The notes below the pieces were generated by a model. The model was given only the letters and a program-made list of their open reading frames with translations, did not search any database and was not told where the DNA came from. DNA of 64,000 bases from positions 3,870,869 to 3,934,868 of the forward strand of contig NZ_KV917378.1 in NCBI RefSeq assembly GCF_002019735.1. Direction: 5' to 3'. Shown here piece after piece: positions 18,019-25,943 of the stretch. Numbering within the stretch: the first letter of the stretch is position 1; each line of letters begins with the position of its first letter. Origin of the DNA: Salipaludibacillus agaradhaerens. GTDB lineage: Bacteria; Bacillota; Bacilli; Bacillales; Salisediminibacteriaceae. Made by a program: the position numbers and the translations under genes.

Positions 18019-18503
18019 ATGATTAAGAAATTCTCATTATTGTTAGCTTGTTTGACTTTAGTTTTTTTAGGAGTAGGGACCTTTGATTCTGTAGAGAAGC
18101 AGGTCCTGCTCCTCCATTAACTTATATGAATATTGATGCGATCACATCTGATGGTGGTGGATTCGAATGGCACTATCCTGATCAAGAGTATATGAGTACA
18201 GGTTATACAGCTAGCGGAAGTGAGATTTATATTGTGACATATGTTGAAGGTTATACTTCAGGTATATACCCAATGATATTTGTGGATGGAGAGAATGTTA
18301 CAGATCAAACTTATAGAACAAGAGAAAAACAATACCTTTCTGGGTCAGATAATATTATTTACGGTTATTTAGACTATAGAACTATACCGTTAGAATTGTT
18401 TGAAGGTCAGGAACAAGGAGTTATAACACTATTTGCTAGAGATTTGACAAGTCCATTAAATACATTGTCAGTAACTAGAAGTTTCAACATAGATTGGAAT
18501 TAA
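18019..18503 (+). pseudogene. Frameshifted gene for a secreted protein of unknown function
   Basis: A start with a good site (GGAGATGGAG, then ATG at 18019) opens a signal peptide, MIKKFSLLLACLTLVFLGVG, but the frame stops at 18118-18120. The next open frame (to 18503) has no ribosome binding site of its own and reads back in frame as AGPAPPLTYMNIDA from about 18099. Restoring one A in GAGAAGC (18094-18100) joins them as VEKAGPAPPLTYMNID, a natural signal-peptide cleavage region. The restored protein is about 160 residues, secreted, acidic and cysteine-poor, with beta-type sequence; I do not recognise it. It may be a true pseudogene or a sequencing error. Confidence 0.7.
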
Positions 18504-18528
18504 TTAACATGATACAAGGAGGAACTTT

Positions 18529-18861
18529 ATGAAGCTATACGAGAAACATCCAGCAGCTTGGGTAGCCTTTACAAATATGACCGTTTTAGCTAGACATAAC
18601 GCTAAAAGAGAAGGTCTAGCAATCTCCGAAAATAATAAATCAATGGGATTTGAGGAATTTTTAAACATGATGGAACAAGAAGAGGTAGTTAATCCTAACC
18701 TCTCTAGAGAAGTTGATAAATTTCAGAAACAAAGTAAAGACTTACAGATTAGAATGGGAAGTAACTATACCATTCAAAATGAAGCATTTAACTATGTTGA
18801 AAAAGCATATGAGTTAGGTATTATAGATCCGAATGGTATGTTGCATAAAGGAAAGGCGTAG
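18529..18861 (+). CDS. Small protein of unknown function
   Basis: A 110-residue cytoplasmic protein without membrane segments or cysteines, rich in helix-forming and charged residues (FEEFLNMMEQEEVV, EVDKFQKQSKDLQIRMG). I recognise no domain. AAGGAGG stands 8 bases before the ATG, so it is very likely translated. It follows the frameshifted secreted-protein gene by 25 bases, with no terminator between, and has its own terminator after it, so the two probably form one unit. Pairing of a secreted protein and a small soluble protein would fit several roles; none can be shown. Confidence 0.7.
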   Translation: MKLYEKHPAAWVAFTNMTVLARHNAKREGLAISENNKSMGFEEFLNMMEQEEVVNPNLSREVDKFQKQSKDLQIRMGSNYTIQNEAFNYVEKAYELGIIDPNGMLHKGKA

Positions 18862-18865
18862 TCAT

Positions 18866-18898
18866 GTAAAAGCTAGTAGGGGAACCTGCTAGCTTTTT
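18866..18898 (+). terminator. Terminator after the 110-residue protein gene
   Basis: AAGCTAGTAGG pairs with CCTGCTAGCTT around a 4-base loop (one G-T pair) and runs into TTTTT. Confidence 0.85.
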
Positions 18899-19604
18899 AT
18901 ATATGGATAGAGACATACTCAGCCTTGATAATAGAGGAGGATTAAGGAAAAAGCGACTGCTATTAAGATATTGTAAGTAAATAGGAATGTTTTACATGTA
19001 TTCGTAAACTTTTAAGAGAGTTAAAGCGTCTTAGTATTAAGTTCGCAAAACTTTCGTTTAGATAGTCATTCAACAGCATGTGAGCCTTTATTTTTCACTT
19101 ATAGTTTTATGAGGCGTTAGTTGAATAAATGTCACGATTGAATTTTCACCACGAACAAGCGAACGATGATAAATGGTCTATATCACATGTTCGTAAAAAA
19201 GGGCTACAGAGTTGGTGACTCATCAGCGACGTCTGCAAAATCAATGATGCGAAAGGTGTTATCACAGACAACCGTCTGTCTGAGGGAAGGTGACATACAT
19301 TAGTCGGTTTTTGACATTTTATTTTGATTTATGACATTCATTCATTTATAAAAGTATTTTATCAACATATTAATTAAGGGAATTTTTTGTTATCTTTAAC
19401 CGCTTTTTTGTCAGATAGCCTGCTCGATTTTTTTAAGATTTATCCTCACTCAATTCGCGTATGGATAATCCTTAGGCGTTAATCAACTTGTGAATATTTG
19501 TTGTAAGTAGCTATTTTTTTCAAAAAAGAATTGGAAGCTAAACAGAATGCTATCTCAATATAAAATATTAAGTTTGATTTCACTTTGAAATAAGGAGAGA
19601 TTTT
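18899..19604. other. Long AT-rich gap in accessory stretch
   Basis: About 700 bases without a supported gene. It holds a 20-base fragment of the dispersed repeat (19270-19289), runs of T and A, and no open frame with a ribosome binding site until 19605. It could be decayed coding sequence, but I cannot recognise any remnant. Confidence 0.5.
19270..19289 (+). repeat. Short fragment of the dispersed repeat
   Basis: TATCACAGACAACCGTCTGT matches the first 20 bases of the family with two changes. No downstream part of the element follows. Confidence 0.4.
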
Positions 19605-19747
19605 TTGGAAAAATGGTTGATATTACTAGTAATATAATAATATAATATATAAGGTTACTGGAAAAAATTGCTAATAGACCTCAAGGAGGTGTTTTAGTGA
19701 TGACGCCCAGTGATAGTAACATAAAGAAAAAAGTGTTTAAGCACTAA
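19605..19747 (+). pseudogene. Possible small membrane protein reading frame broken in an AT repeat
   Basis: AAGGAGAG (19592-19599) precedes a TTG start at 19605 that reads MEKWLILLVI and then stops in the AT-only tract 19632-19650. From 19646 another frame reads YIRLLEKIANRPQGGVLVM and continues to the stop at 19745. Joined, they would give a membrane span followed by a basic tail of a roughly 45-residue protein. The break lies in an (ATA)n-like tract, a typical slippage site. Against this, the joined protein is hypothetical and the second half carries its own AAGGAGG. It lies immediately upstream of the ABC-PASTA operon. Confidence 0.35.
19697..19747 (+). CDS. Possible 16-residue leader peptide before the ABC-PASTA operon
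   Basis: A textbook AAGGAGG (19683-19689) lies 7 bases before GTG 19697 and 10 before ATG 19700, opening the 16-residue frame MMTPSDSNIKKKVFKH, which ends 26 bases before the permease start. The site is too far from the permease ATG (which has its own GAGGGGG) to serve it. It could be a translated leader peptide, or the site may be a by-product of the Gln-Gly-Gly codons in a broken longer frame (see 19605-19747). Confidence 0.3.
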   Translation: MMTPSDSNIKKKVFKH

Positions 19748-19773
19748 TCTTTTATAATATGAGGGGGTTTGAG

Positions 19774-21240
19774 ATGAACTTTATTAAACGTGGACTATTA
19801 GGTATTACAAGAAAAAAAGGTAAGTCATTGATTTTATTGGCCGTTATTTTTATTTTAGGAAATCTTATATCAGGGGCAATTTCGATCCAACAAGCCACCG
19901 ATAATGTTGAATCAACCATCAAAGAAAGACTGGGAACGGCAGCATCGCTTGAGCTTGATTATGAAGCATTAGAAGCTATGGATGACTCAGAGATGAATGA
20001 TTTTGAGATTTCGAATATAGATATTGCTCTCATTAAACAAATTGGTGAACTTTCATATGTGAAATATTATGACTATAGCATGTCTACACACTTAGGTTCA
20101 GAGAGTATTGAAAGTTATCAAGGAGAGGAGATGGAAGAAGAGGAGATTATTTGGGAAGGTCCTAGCATGGATTTCATGTTGAAAGGGATTAACTATGCTC
20201 CTGTTATTGATTTTGAAGAACAGAAAGGAAAACTTGTTGACGGTCGTGTTTTTACAACAGATGAGGTGGAAAATGGTTCTGCTGTCGCGATTATTTCAAA
20301 TAAATTAGCAGAAAAAAATAATCTTCATGTGGGAGACACTTTTACGTTAAACAATGAGGTTTATGAGTACTCAGAATCTAGCGGTGAAGAGGAGTTAATT
20401 GCTTCTCGTGATGTTGTCTTAGAAATAATAGGCTTATTCGAACCTCAATCAGCCAAAGAAGATAAAGGGGAATCATCAAGTAGTGGGATGATCGATTTTA
20501 TGGACATAGACTATCAAAATACCGTGTATGTACCTAACGAAGTGGTCTCAAGTGAAGACAGGTACCGTTGGGAAGAGTATGCGAAAGTGGATGATAGTTT
20601 TGCAATAATGCTTGAGGAAGAAGAGGATTTAGACTATTATCAACCGACGTTTTTCTTAAATAATCAAGACGATACTGAAGCATTTAAGGAAGAGGTATCG
20701 CCATTGTTGCCAGAATTATATATAGTGGTGAATGCTAGTGACCAATATGAAAATATTGCAGCACCCATTGAATCTATGTCTACCATATCCGGCTATGTTC
20801 TACTAGTTGCTGTTATTGCAACAGTACTGATCATTGGCTTAGTAGTCTTATTATTTTTGCGTGATCGCAAACGGGAGTTAGGTATTTATTTATCGTTAGG
20901 AGAACGTCGTAGCCGTGTTGTAGGGCAAATTCTAATCGAAGTCATGATTATTGGACTTATCGGTATTACCTTATCTTTGTTCAGTGGTAACTTTTTGGCT
21001 CAAGGTGTCTCTGATACGATGCTCCAAGCTGATCACGATCAATTTCAAGAAGATACAATATATTTTCATGACTTCGATATAGATTTAACAACAGACGATG
21101 TACTGGAGTCTTATCAAGTTAAACTTGATGCAAATTATATTATCATGTTTTATGTTGTTGGTTTATTGACGATTCTTGTATCAACTGTTATACCGTTAAC
21201 GTATATCGTGCGATTAAATCCGAAGAAAATAATGATGTAA
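19774..21240 (+). CDS. ABC transporter permease, FtsX/MacB type
   Basis: Membrane permease of an exporter or mechanotransmission ABC system, 488 residues. TM1 is at about 16-38 after a basic N terminus (KRGLLGITRKKGKS). A large acidic extracytoplasmic domain (about 40-330) follows, then three spans of the FtsX domain (about 340-365, 385-408, 455-480). This layout matches MacB- and Vex-type permeases that move peptides or lipids or transmit conformational change. The ATG at 19774 follows GAGGGGG; the ATG at 19759 precedes that site. It is the first main gene of a three-gene operon, 15 bases before the ATPase. Confidence 0.9.
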   Translation: MNFIKRGLLGITRKKGKSLILLAVIFILGNLISGAISIQQATDNVESTIKERLGTAASLELDYEALEAMDDSEMNDFEISNIDIALIKQIGELSYVKYYDYSMSTHLGSESIESYQGEEMEEEEIIWEGPSMDFMLKGINYAPVIDFEEQKGKLVDGRVFTTDEVENGSAVAIISNKLAEKNNLHVGDTFTLNNEVYEYSESSGEEELIASRDVVLEIIGLFEPQSAKEDKGESSSSGMIDFMDIDYQNTVYVPNEVVSSEDRYRWEEYAKVDDSFAIMLEEEEDLDYYQPTFFLNNQDDTEAFKEEVSPLLPELYIVVNASDQYENIAAPIESMSTISGYVLLVAVIATVLIIGLVVLLFLRDRKRELGIYLSLGERRSRVVGQILIEVMIIGLIGITLSLFSGNFLAQGVSDTMLQADHDQFQEDTIYFHDFDIDLTTDDVLESYQVKLDANYIIMFYVVGLLTILVSTVIPLTYIVRLNPKKIMM

Positions 21241-21255
21241 TAGAGAGGTGAGACC

Positions 21256-21927
21256 ATGATTTTAGAAGCGAAAGATTTAAATTATTACTATCAAGATGGG
21301 GAAAGTCGTCGTTATATCTTAAAAGATACATCTGCTTCTTTTGAGAAAGGAAAGTTTTATACGATTTTAGGACAGTCTGGTTCTGGAAAGACGTCATTTT
21401 TAGCGTTACTTAGCGCTTTAGATTCGCCACACAGTGGCACAGTTTTGTTTAATGACCAGGATATTAAACAAATTGGTTATGAAAAGTACCGTCGCAATAA
21501 TGTCGGTATTATATTTCAAAGTTATAACCTGATCCCGTCTTTAACCGCAGTAGAAAATGTGTTGGTTCCCATGTCTATTACTGAAAACGAACTGCCAGAA
21601 GACACGAAGACAGTGGCATATAATTTGTTAGATTATATCGGTATTGTAAAAAGCAAAGCAGATCGTTATGTCAATCAACTTTCTGGGGGAGAGCAACAAC
21701 GTGTTGCCATTGCCCGGGCCTTAGCGACAAATGTGGAGTTAATTCTTGCTGACGAACCGACAGGAAATCTTGATGAAGAAATGGAACAAGAAATTATTGA
21801 TATCTTCAAAAAATTAGCTCATGAACATCAAAAATGCGTCATCGTGGTCACCCACTCCAATGAAATTGCTTTACAGTCTGATCAAACCTTCAGTCTCAAG
21901 AAAGGTGTATTGACGTCTAATGAGTGA
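21256..21927 (+). CDS. ABC transporter ATP-binding protein, MacB/LolD type
   Basis: ATPase partner of the preceding permease, 223 residues. Walker [10 protein letters not shown] is at 39-47, Q-loop Gln88, signature LSGGEQQR at 142-149, Walker B ILADEP at 163-168 followed by TGNLD, and H-loop VVTHSNE. All key residues are present. It belongs to the MacB/LolD/FtsE-like group that works with FtsX-type permeases. Its last 8 bases overlap the start of the PASTA-protein gene (ATGAGTGA), so production of all three proteins is coupled. Confidence 0.93.
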   Translation: MILEAKDLNYYYQDGESRRYILKDTSASFEKGKFYTILGQSGSGKTSFLALLSALDSPHSGTVLFNDQDIKQIGYEKYRRNNVGIIFQSYNLIPSLTAVENVLVPMSITENELPEDTKTVAYNLLDYIGIVKSKADRYVNQLSGGEQQRVAIARALATNVELILADEPTGNLDEEMEQEIIDIFKKLAHEHQKCVIVVTHSNEIALQSDQTFSLKKGVLTSNE

Positions 21928-23356
21928 TTTTTTATCAAAATTCAATAAAAAAAACTACGATGATCTATTAGATGAGCAAGATGAAAAGGGAAAAAGCAGT
22001 GATAAATCGGAAGAACCACCACAAAAATCAGAAGAAACAGCGTCAGCCTTGGAAAGTGAATCTATGCCTAAACCTTTGTCTACCAGAAGTAGTCGGCGAG
22101 ACGAGGCAGTAGAAGAATTGGAGATCGATCCAGATTACCAAAAGAAAAGACGACGTATGATGTGGTTGATTATTTTGGGTACTATCATAGCTTTTGCGTT
22201 AATTGCTTTCATTTATTATCGAGCTGTTCATGCTGAAGTAGAAGATTTTGTAGGAAGCCCTGTTTCAGATGCACGCACTTGGGCTAACAAAAATGACGTG
22301 ACTCTCGAATTATCAGAGGAATATAGTATGGAGCATGAAGCAAATCAAATTATTTCTCAAAGTATCTCTGCGGGAAAAAAGATACGTAAGGGTAAAGATA
22401 TTCAGTTAGTTAGTAGCTTAGGACCTGATCCAGAGGCTGTAATTCCACTACCTGATTTTTCGGAGATGAATCAAATGGAAGCACAGAATTGGATTGAGGA
22501 AAATAAAGCAGAGAATCTTCAACTCGTTGAAGAATACAGCGATGACGTAGAAGAAGGAGAGTTTCTTCAACTAACCATCAGAGAGAGCGACATTGATGCA
22601 TCAGAATATCAACGTAAAGACAGTGCGGCTGTCTACTATTCAAGAGGGAAAGAAGTCTTTGAAAAGAACATTACCATACCTGATTTTACTGGAAAAACAC
22701 GAGAAGAAGTGGAACAATGGGCAGAAACAAATGAAATCGATATGTCTTATGAAGAAAAAGACTCTAACAGTGTAGAAGCGGAACTTATTATTAGTCAAAG
22801 TGAATCACCAGAAGAAAAAATTGCTAAAAGAGATAAAATGGAAGTTGTTGTCTCTTTAGGAAAAGCGACAGAGGTGCCGAACTTCGGAGAGCTTACAATA
22901 GATGAAGCGACTGCTAATTATCCCGAATTGTCAGTCATGGTGAAACAGAGATTTCACTCAGAGGTTCCGTATGGAGGGCTTATCTCACAATCGGTTGAGG
23001 CAGGAACAAAGTTAACGGAAAAAGATGATATGGAGGTTACTGTTACATATTCAGAAGGACGTCCATATTTGGGTGATTATCGCGGTCAATTAGAAGGTGA
23101 TTTGCCAAGGTTGTTTTATGAAGAATATCAGTCTAAAGGGGCAGATATTAATTATATTGTTAAGTATGTTGACTCCCCCGAGGTAAAGGGAACGGTTGTG
23201 AGTATGAGCAAGTTTAATGAATTTGTGCCCATGACATATACTGTGGAAATTAAAATTAGTAATAATGCATCAGTAGCAGCAAATCCACCAGAAGAATTTG
23301 AGGATGAAATAGACGATTCTTTTGAAGAGGTGGAGACTGCAGATTCTGGAGAATAA
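21920..23356 (+). CDS. Membrane-anchored protein with PASTA repeats, linked to ABC transporter
   Basis: A 478-residue single-span protein: a cytoplasmic, charged, low-complexity N-terminal region (1-79), one span (about 80-101), then extracellular PASTA-type repeats at about 106-169, 174-244 (diverged), 251-315 and 317-379, and an acidic C-terminal part. The repeats show the pattern of a VPNF-like start, a helix, IISQS, a pause (AGKKI, PEEKI, AGTKL) and a closing strand. PASTA domains bind peptidoglycan stem peptides or beta-lactams in PknB kinases and PBPs, but there is no kinase or transpeptidase domain here. Overlap with the ATPase gene implies it works with the transporter, perhaps as a cell-wall sensor or anchor (inference). 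Confidence 0.85.
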   Translation: MSDFLSKFNKKNYDDLLDEQDEKGKSSDKSEEPPQKSEETASALESESMPKPLSTRSSRRDEAVEELEIDPDYQKKRRRMMWLIILGTIIAFALIAFIYYRAVHAEVEDFVGSPVSDARTWANKNDVTLELSEEYSMEHEANQIISQSISAGKKIRKGKDIQLVSSLGPDPEAVIPLPDFSEMNQMEAQNWIEENKAENLQLVEEYSDDVEEGEFLQLTIRESDIDASEYQRKDSAAVYYSRGKEVFEKNITIPDFTGKTREEVEQWAETNEIDMSYEEKDSNSVEAELIISQSESPEEKIAKRDKMEVVVSLGKATEVPNFGELTIDEATANYPELSVMVKQRFHSEVPYGGLISQSVEAGTKLTEKDDMEVTVTYSEGRPYLGDYRGQLEGDLPRLFYEEYQSKGADINYIVKYVDSPEVKGTVVSMSKFNEFVPMTYTVEIKISNNASVAANPPEEFEDEIDDSFEEVETADSGE

Positions 23357-23472
23357 AACAACATCACTGTTGATGAAAGCTCTTAGTGACCCTGAAAAAT
23401 GTAAGTAACTATTAAAAATTAAAGTGGGTTGATGGTCAATTGAACGAAGTTATGAAATGATGGCGTCTCCTT

Positions 23473-23503
23473 TTATGCAGTCCTTCATCCGAGGACTGCA
23501 TAA
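23473..23503. other. Perfect hairpin between the ABC-PASTA and rbs operons
   Basis: TTATGCAGTCCT pairs with AGGACTGCATAA around a 7-base loop, a 12 bp perfect stem. No T-run follows on either strand, so it is not a normal terminator. It may still end or stabilise the PASTA transcript, or be an operator. Confidence 0.5.
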
Positions 23504-23598
23504 GTATATTAATAGACATTATATAGGTTAGGTTTTGTGTCCACCTATGACCGATTTAACGAATATTGTTTCTATATATACGGTGATCAATATTTTTG

Positions 23599-23627
23599 TT
23601 GACACATGTCAAAATGTATATTATTCT
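23599..23627 (+). promoter_or_regulatory. Sigma-A promoter of rbsRKDACB
   Basis: The -35 box TTGACA (23599-23604) and -10 box TATTCT (23622-23627) are spaced 17 bases apart. It lies 40 bases before the rbsR start, the only good promoter for the operon. Confidence 0.85.
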
Positions 23628-23630
23628 TTA

Positions 23631-23644
23631 TGTAACCGGTTACA
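23631..23644. promoter_or_regulatory. Palindromic operator for RbsR and/or CcpA (cre)
   Basis: TGTAACCGGTTACA is a perfect 14-base palindrome that fits the cre consensus TGWNANCGNTNWCA at every position and is typical of LacI-family operators. It starts three bases after the -10 box, covering the expected transcription start, so binding by RbsR or by CcpA with HPr-Ser-P would block transcription. Confidence 0.8.
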
Positions 23645-23666
23645 CAAAAAGATAGGCGGAATGACA

Positions 23667-24635
23667 ATGGCGACGATTCGAGATGTAGCGAAAAAAGCAA
23701 ATGTATCAGTGGCGACGGTATCTCGCGTTTTAAATAATAAAGGGTATGTAAGCGAAGAAGCTCAAAAAAACGTGATGGCAGCAATTGAATCGCTTAGTTA
23801 TACGCCAAATTCCGTAGCGCGCACCTTATACAATAAGTCTTCAGGTATGATTGGCTTAGTACTACCGGATATTACGAACCCGTTTTTCCCTGAATTAGCG
23901 AGAGCGGTGGAAGATGTTGCCCACACTTATGGTTACACAGTTGTGCTATGTAATTCTGATGAAGAAGTAGCAAAGGAAAAGAAATATTTTGACGCCCTGA
24001 AGCAAAAATATATTGATGGTATTATTTTAACGACGAGCAGCTTAACTTCTAAAGATTACGATCGGTTGGATTTACCAATGGTTGCACTAGATAGACGGAT
24101 TGGCGATCATATTCCGACAGTCGTCTCTGAAAATAAACAGGGGGCCTGTGAAGCAACAGAGCATCTGTTAGCAAAAGGGTGTCGTTATTTGGCACATCTA
24201 AGAGGACCTGAAGGCGTTAAGACAGCTGACGAACGTTATAAAGGTTTTATGGAAGTGGTTGAACAGCATGGAGTGGAGCACGTCGTGTTAAATGCAGAGT
24301 TTCAAATCGATAAAGCTGAAGCGGTAGCACAAGAACTCTTCACAACTTATCCGCAAGTTGATGGCGTGTTTGCCGGAAGTGATGTGACCGCAGCAGGCGT
24401 GATGAAAGCGGCCCATACCTTAAATAAAAGAATCCCTGCTGATATAAAACTTATAGGCTTCGATGGTATCCCGTTAGGAAAAATGCTTGTCCCTGCCTTA
24501 TCCACGGTAGAACAATCTATTTATAAAATGGGGGCCCTCTCAGCAAGATTGCTTATTAAGCAAATAGAGAAACAACCGATGGCGTCTATGTATTATGAAT
24601 TACCAGTTAAATTAATAGCTAGGGAAACGACTTAG
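23667..24635 (+). CDS. rbsR: Ribose operon repressor RbsR (LacI family)
   Basis: DNA-binding repressor of the ribose operon. The LacI-type helix-turn-helix is at residues 2-22 (ATIRDVAKKANVSVATVSRV), followed by hinge and periplasmic-binding-protein-like effector domain (about 60-320). The ATG at 23667 lies 7 bases after AGGCGG and gives the standard 322-residue length; the frame upstream to 23535 runs through the promoter and is not used. As the first gene of its own operon, downstream of a perfect LacI-type operator, it is likely autoregulated. Ribose or a phosphorylated derivative is the expected inducer. Confidence 0.96.
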   Translation: MATIRDVAKKANVSVATVSRVLNNKGYVSEEAQKNVMAAIESLSYTPNSVARTLYNKSSGMIGLVLPDITNPFFPELARAVEDVAHTYGYTVVLCNSDEEVAKEKKYFDALKQKYIDGIILTTSSLTSKDYDRLDLPMVALDRRIGDHIPTVVSENKQGACEATEHLLAKGCRYLAHLRGPEGVKTADERYKGFMEVVEQHGVEHVVLNAEFQIDKAEAVAQELFTTYPQVDGVFAGSDVTAAGVMKAAHTLNKRIPADIKLIGFDGIPLGKMLVPALSTVEQSIYKMGALSARLLIKQIEKQPMASMYYELPVKLIARETT

Positions 24636-24652
24636 ATGAGGAGTGTGAACGT

Positions 24653-25537
24653 ATGAAAAAACCAGTTGTTACAGTTATAGGTAGCTTAAACATGGATTTA
24701 GTCACGCAAACAAACTCTTTTCCTGTAAAAGGTGAAACAGTGATAGGCGATCACTTTATGACAGTCCCTGGGGGAAAAGGTGCTAATCAAGCAGTGGCAG
24801 CAGCACGTTTAGGGGCCAATGTAAATCTTATTGGACGTGTGGGAGATGACCCCTTTGGGGAAATCTTACTGAGAAACTTAACAGAGAATAGTGTTTTTAA
24901 AGCGAATGTGGAACCGGTTACAGATTGTGCCACAGGTGTGGCTACGATTATTCTGCATGATCGTGATAATCGTATTATTGTCACACCGGGAGCTAATAAT
25001 TATGTTACTAAAGAGTACATTGTCCAACATGAGAATGTGATTTTAACGAGTGATATTGTGTTGTTACAAATGGAAATTCCGCTTCCGACGATCGAATTTG
25101 TCCTCCAGCTATGTGAAGCATCAGCAGTTCCTGTCATCCTTAATCCGGCACCAGCGCATCAACTTTCGGAAGAAGCATGGCAAAGAGCAACTTATCTCAC
25201 ACCTAACGAAACAGAGAAGGAGCTTCTATTTGGCAAAGAGCCGAGTGAATATTTGAGAGAAAAGCTTATCGTGACTGAAGGAAAGCATGGTGTATCCTTT
25301 TTTGAAAGCGGTTCCTTTGATAGGGTAGATGGTTGGAGCGTGACGCCTGTAGACACGACGGGGGCAGGAGATACGTTTAATGGGGCAATGGCAGTGGCGT
25401 TATCCGAAGGGAAGTCAAAAGCAGAAGCTATTACATTTGCTAATGCAGCAGCAGCCATGTCCATTCAAAAGCTAGGAGCACAGGGAGGTATGCCAACTAG
25501 GCAGGCATTAGAAGAATTCATACAAGTGGGGGACTGA
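24653..25537 (+). CDS. rbsK: Ribokinase RbsK
   Basis: Phosphorylates D-ribose to ribose 5-phosphate with ATP, for entry into the pentose phosphate pathway. The PfkB-family motif 1 GGKGANQAVAAARLGA is near residues 42-57, and motif 2 DTTGAGDTFNGA is at 234-245, with catalytic base Asp240. The length of 294 residues is normal. A GAGGAG site precedes the ATG, 17 bases after rbsR. It is followed by rbsD after two bases. Confidence 0.97.
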   Translation: MKKPVVTVIGSLNMDLVTQTNSFPVKGETVIGDHFMTVPGGKGANQAVAAARLGANVNLIGRVGDDPFGEILLRNLTENSVFKANVEPVTDCATGVATIILHDRDNRIIVTPGANNYVTKEYIVQHENVILTSDIVLLQMEIPLPTIEFVLQLCEASAVPVILNPAPAHQLSEEAWQRATYLTPNETEKELLFGKEPSEYLREKLIVTEGKHGVSFFESGSFDRVDGWSVTPVDTTGAGDTFNGAMAVALSEGKSKAEAITFANAAAAMSIQKLGAQGGMPTRQALEEFIQVGD

Positions 25538-25539
25538 CG

Positions 25540-25929
25540 ATGAAAAAAAGAGGGATATTAAATAGAGATATCGCGACAGTGTTAGCACATTTAGGTCATA
25601 CAGATCGCATAGCGATTGCAGACTGCGGACTACCAATTCCACCTCATATACCGTGTATTGATATTAGCCTTCGTTTAGGAGAACCAACTTTTCTTCAAGT
25701 ATTAGATGAAGTTCTAGAAGATATGGCAGTGGAGAAAATGGTGATGGCTGAAGAGATAAAAGAGCAAAATAGCTCTCTTTATCAGGTAATAAAAGATAAA
25801 GGAATCGACTATACTTTCGTTTCTCATGACCAATTTAAACAGGAACTTACACGAGTAAAGGCAATTATTCGTACAGGAGAAGCAACACCATACGCTAATG
25901 TGATTCTTCAATCTGACGTCATATTTTGA
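25540..25929 (+). CDS. rbsD: D-ribose pyranase RbsD
   Basis: Interconverts the pyranose and furanose forms of ribose, so that RbsK gets its furanose substrate. The 129-residue sequence is colinear with known RbsD proteins, including His20 in AHLGHTD (catalytic) and IADCGLPIPP. The end VRTGE-like segment (IIRTGEATPYANVIL) is also present. It follows rbsK with a two-base gap, so translation is coupled. Confidence 0.96.
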   Translation: MKKRGILNRDIATVLAHLGHTDRIAIADCGLPIPPHIPCIDISLRLGEPTFLQVLDEVLEDMAVEKMVMAEEIKEQNSSLYQVIKDKGIDYTFVSHDQFKQELTRVKAIIRTGEATPYANVILQSDVIF

Positions 25930-25943
25930 AAGGATGAAGGCCT

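Noticed and set aside
18126-18503. Independent gene starting at the ATG 18126
   Set aside because: No ribosome binding site; the frame continues upstream into residues that rejoin with a signal peptide after one base is restored.
23535-23666. Longer rbsR start from the ATG at 23535
   Set aside because: The extension covers the promoter and operator and lacks a ribosome binding site.
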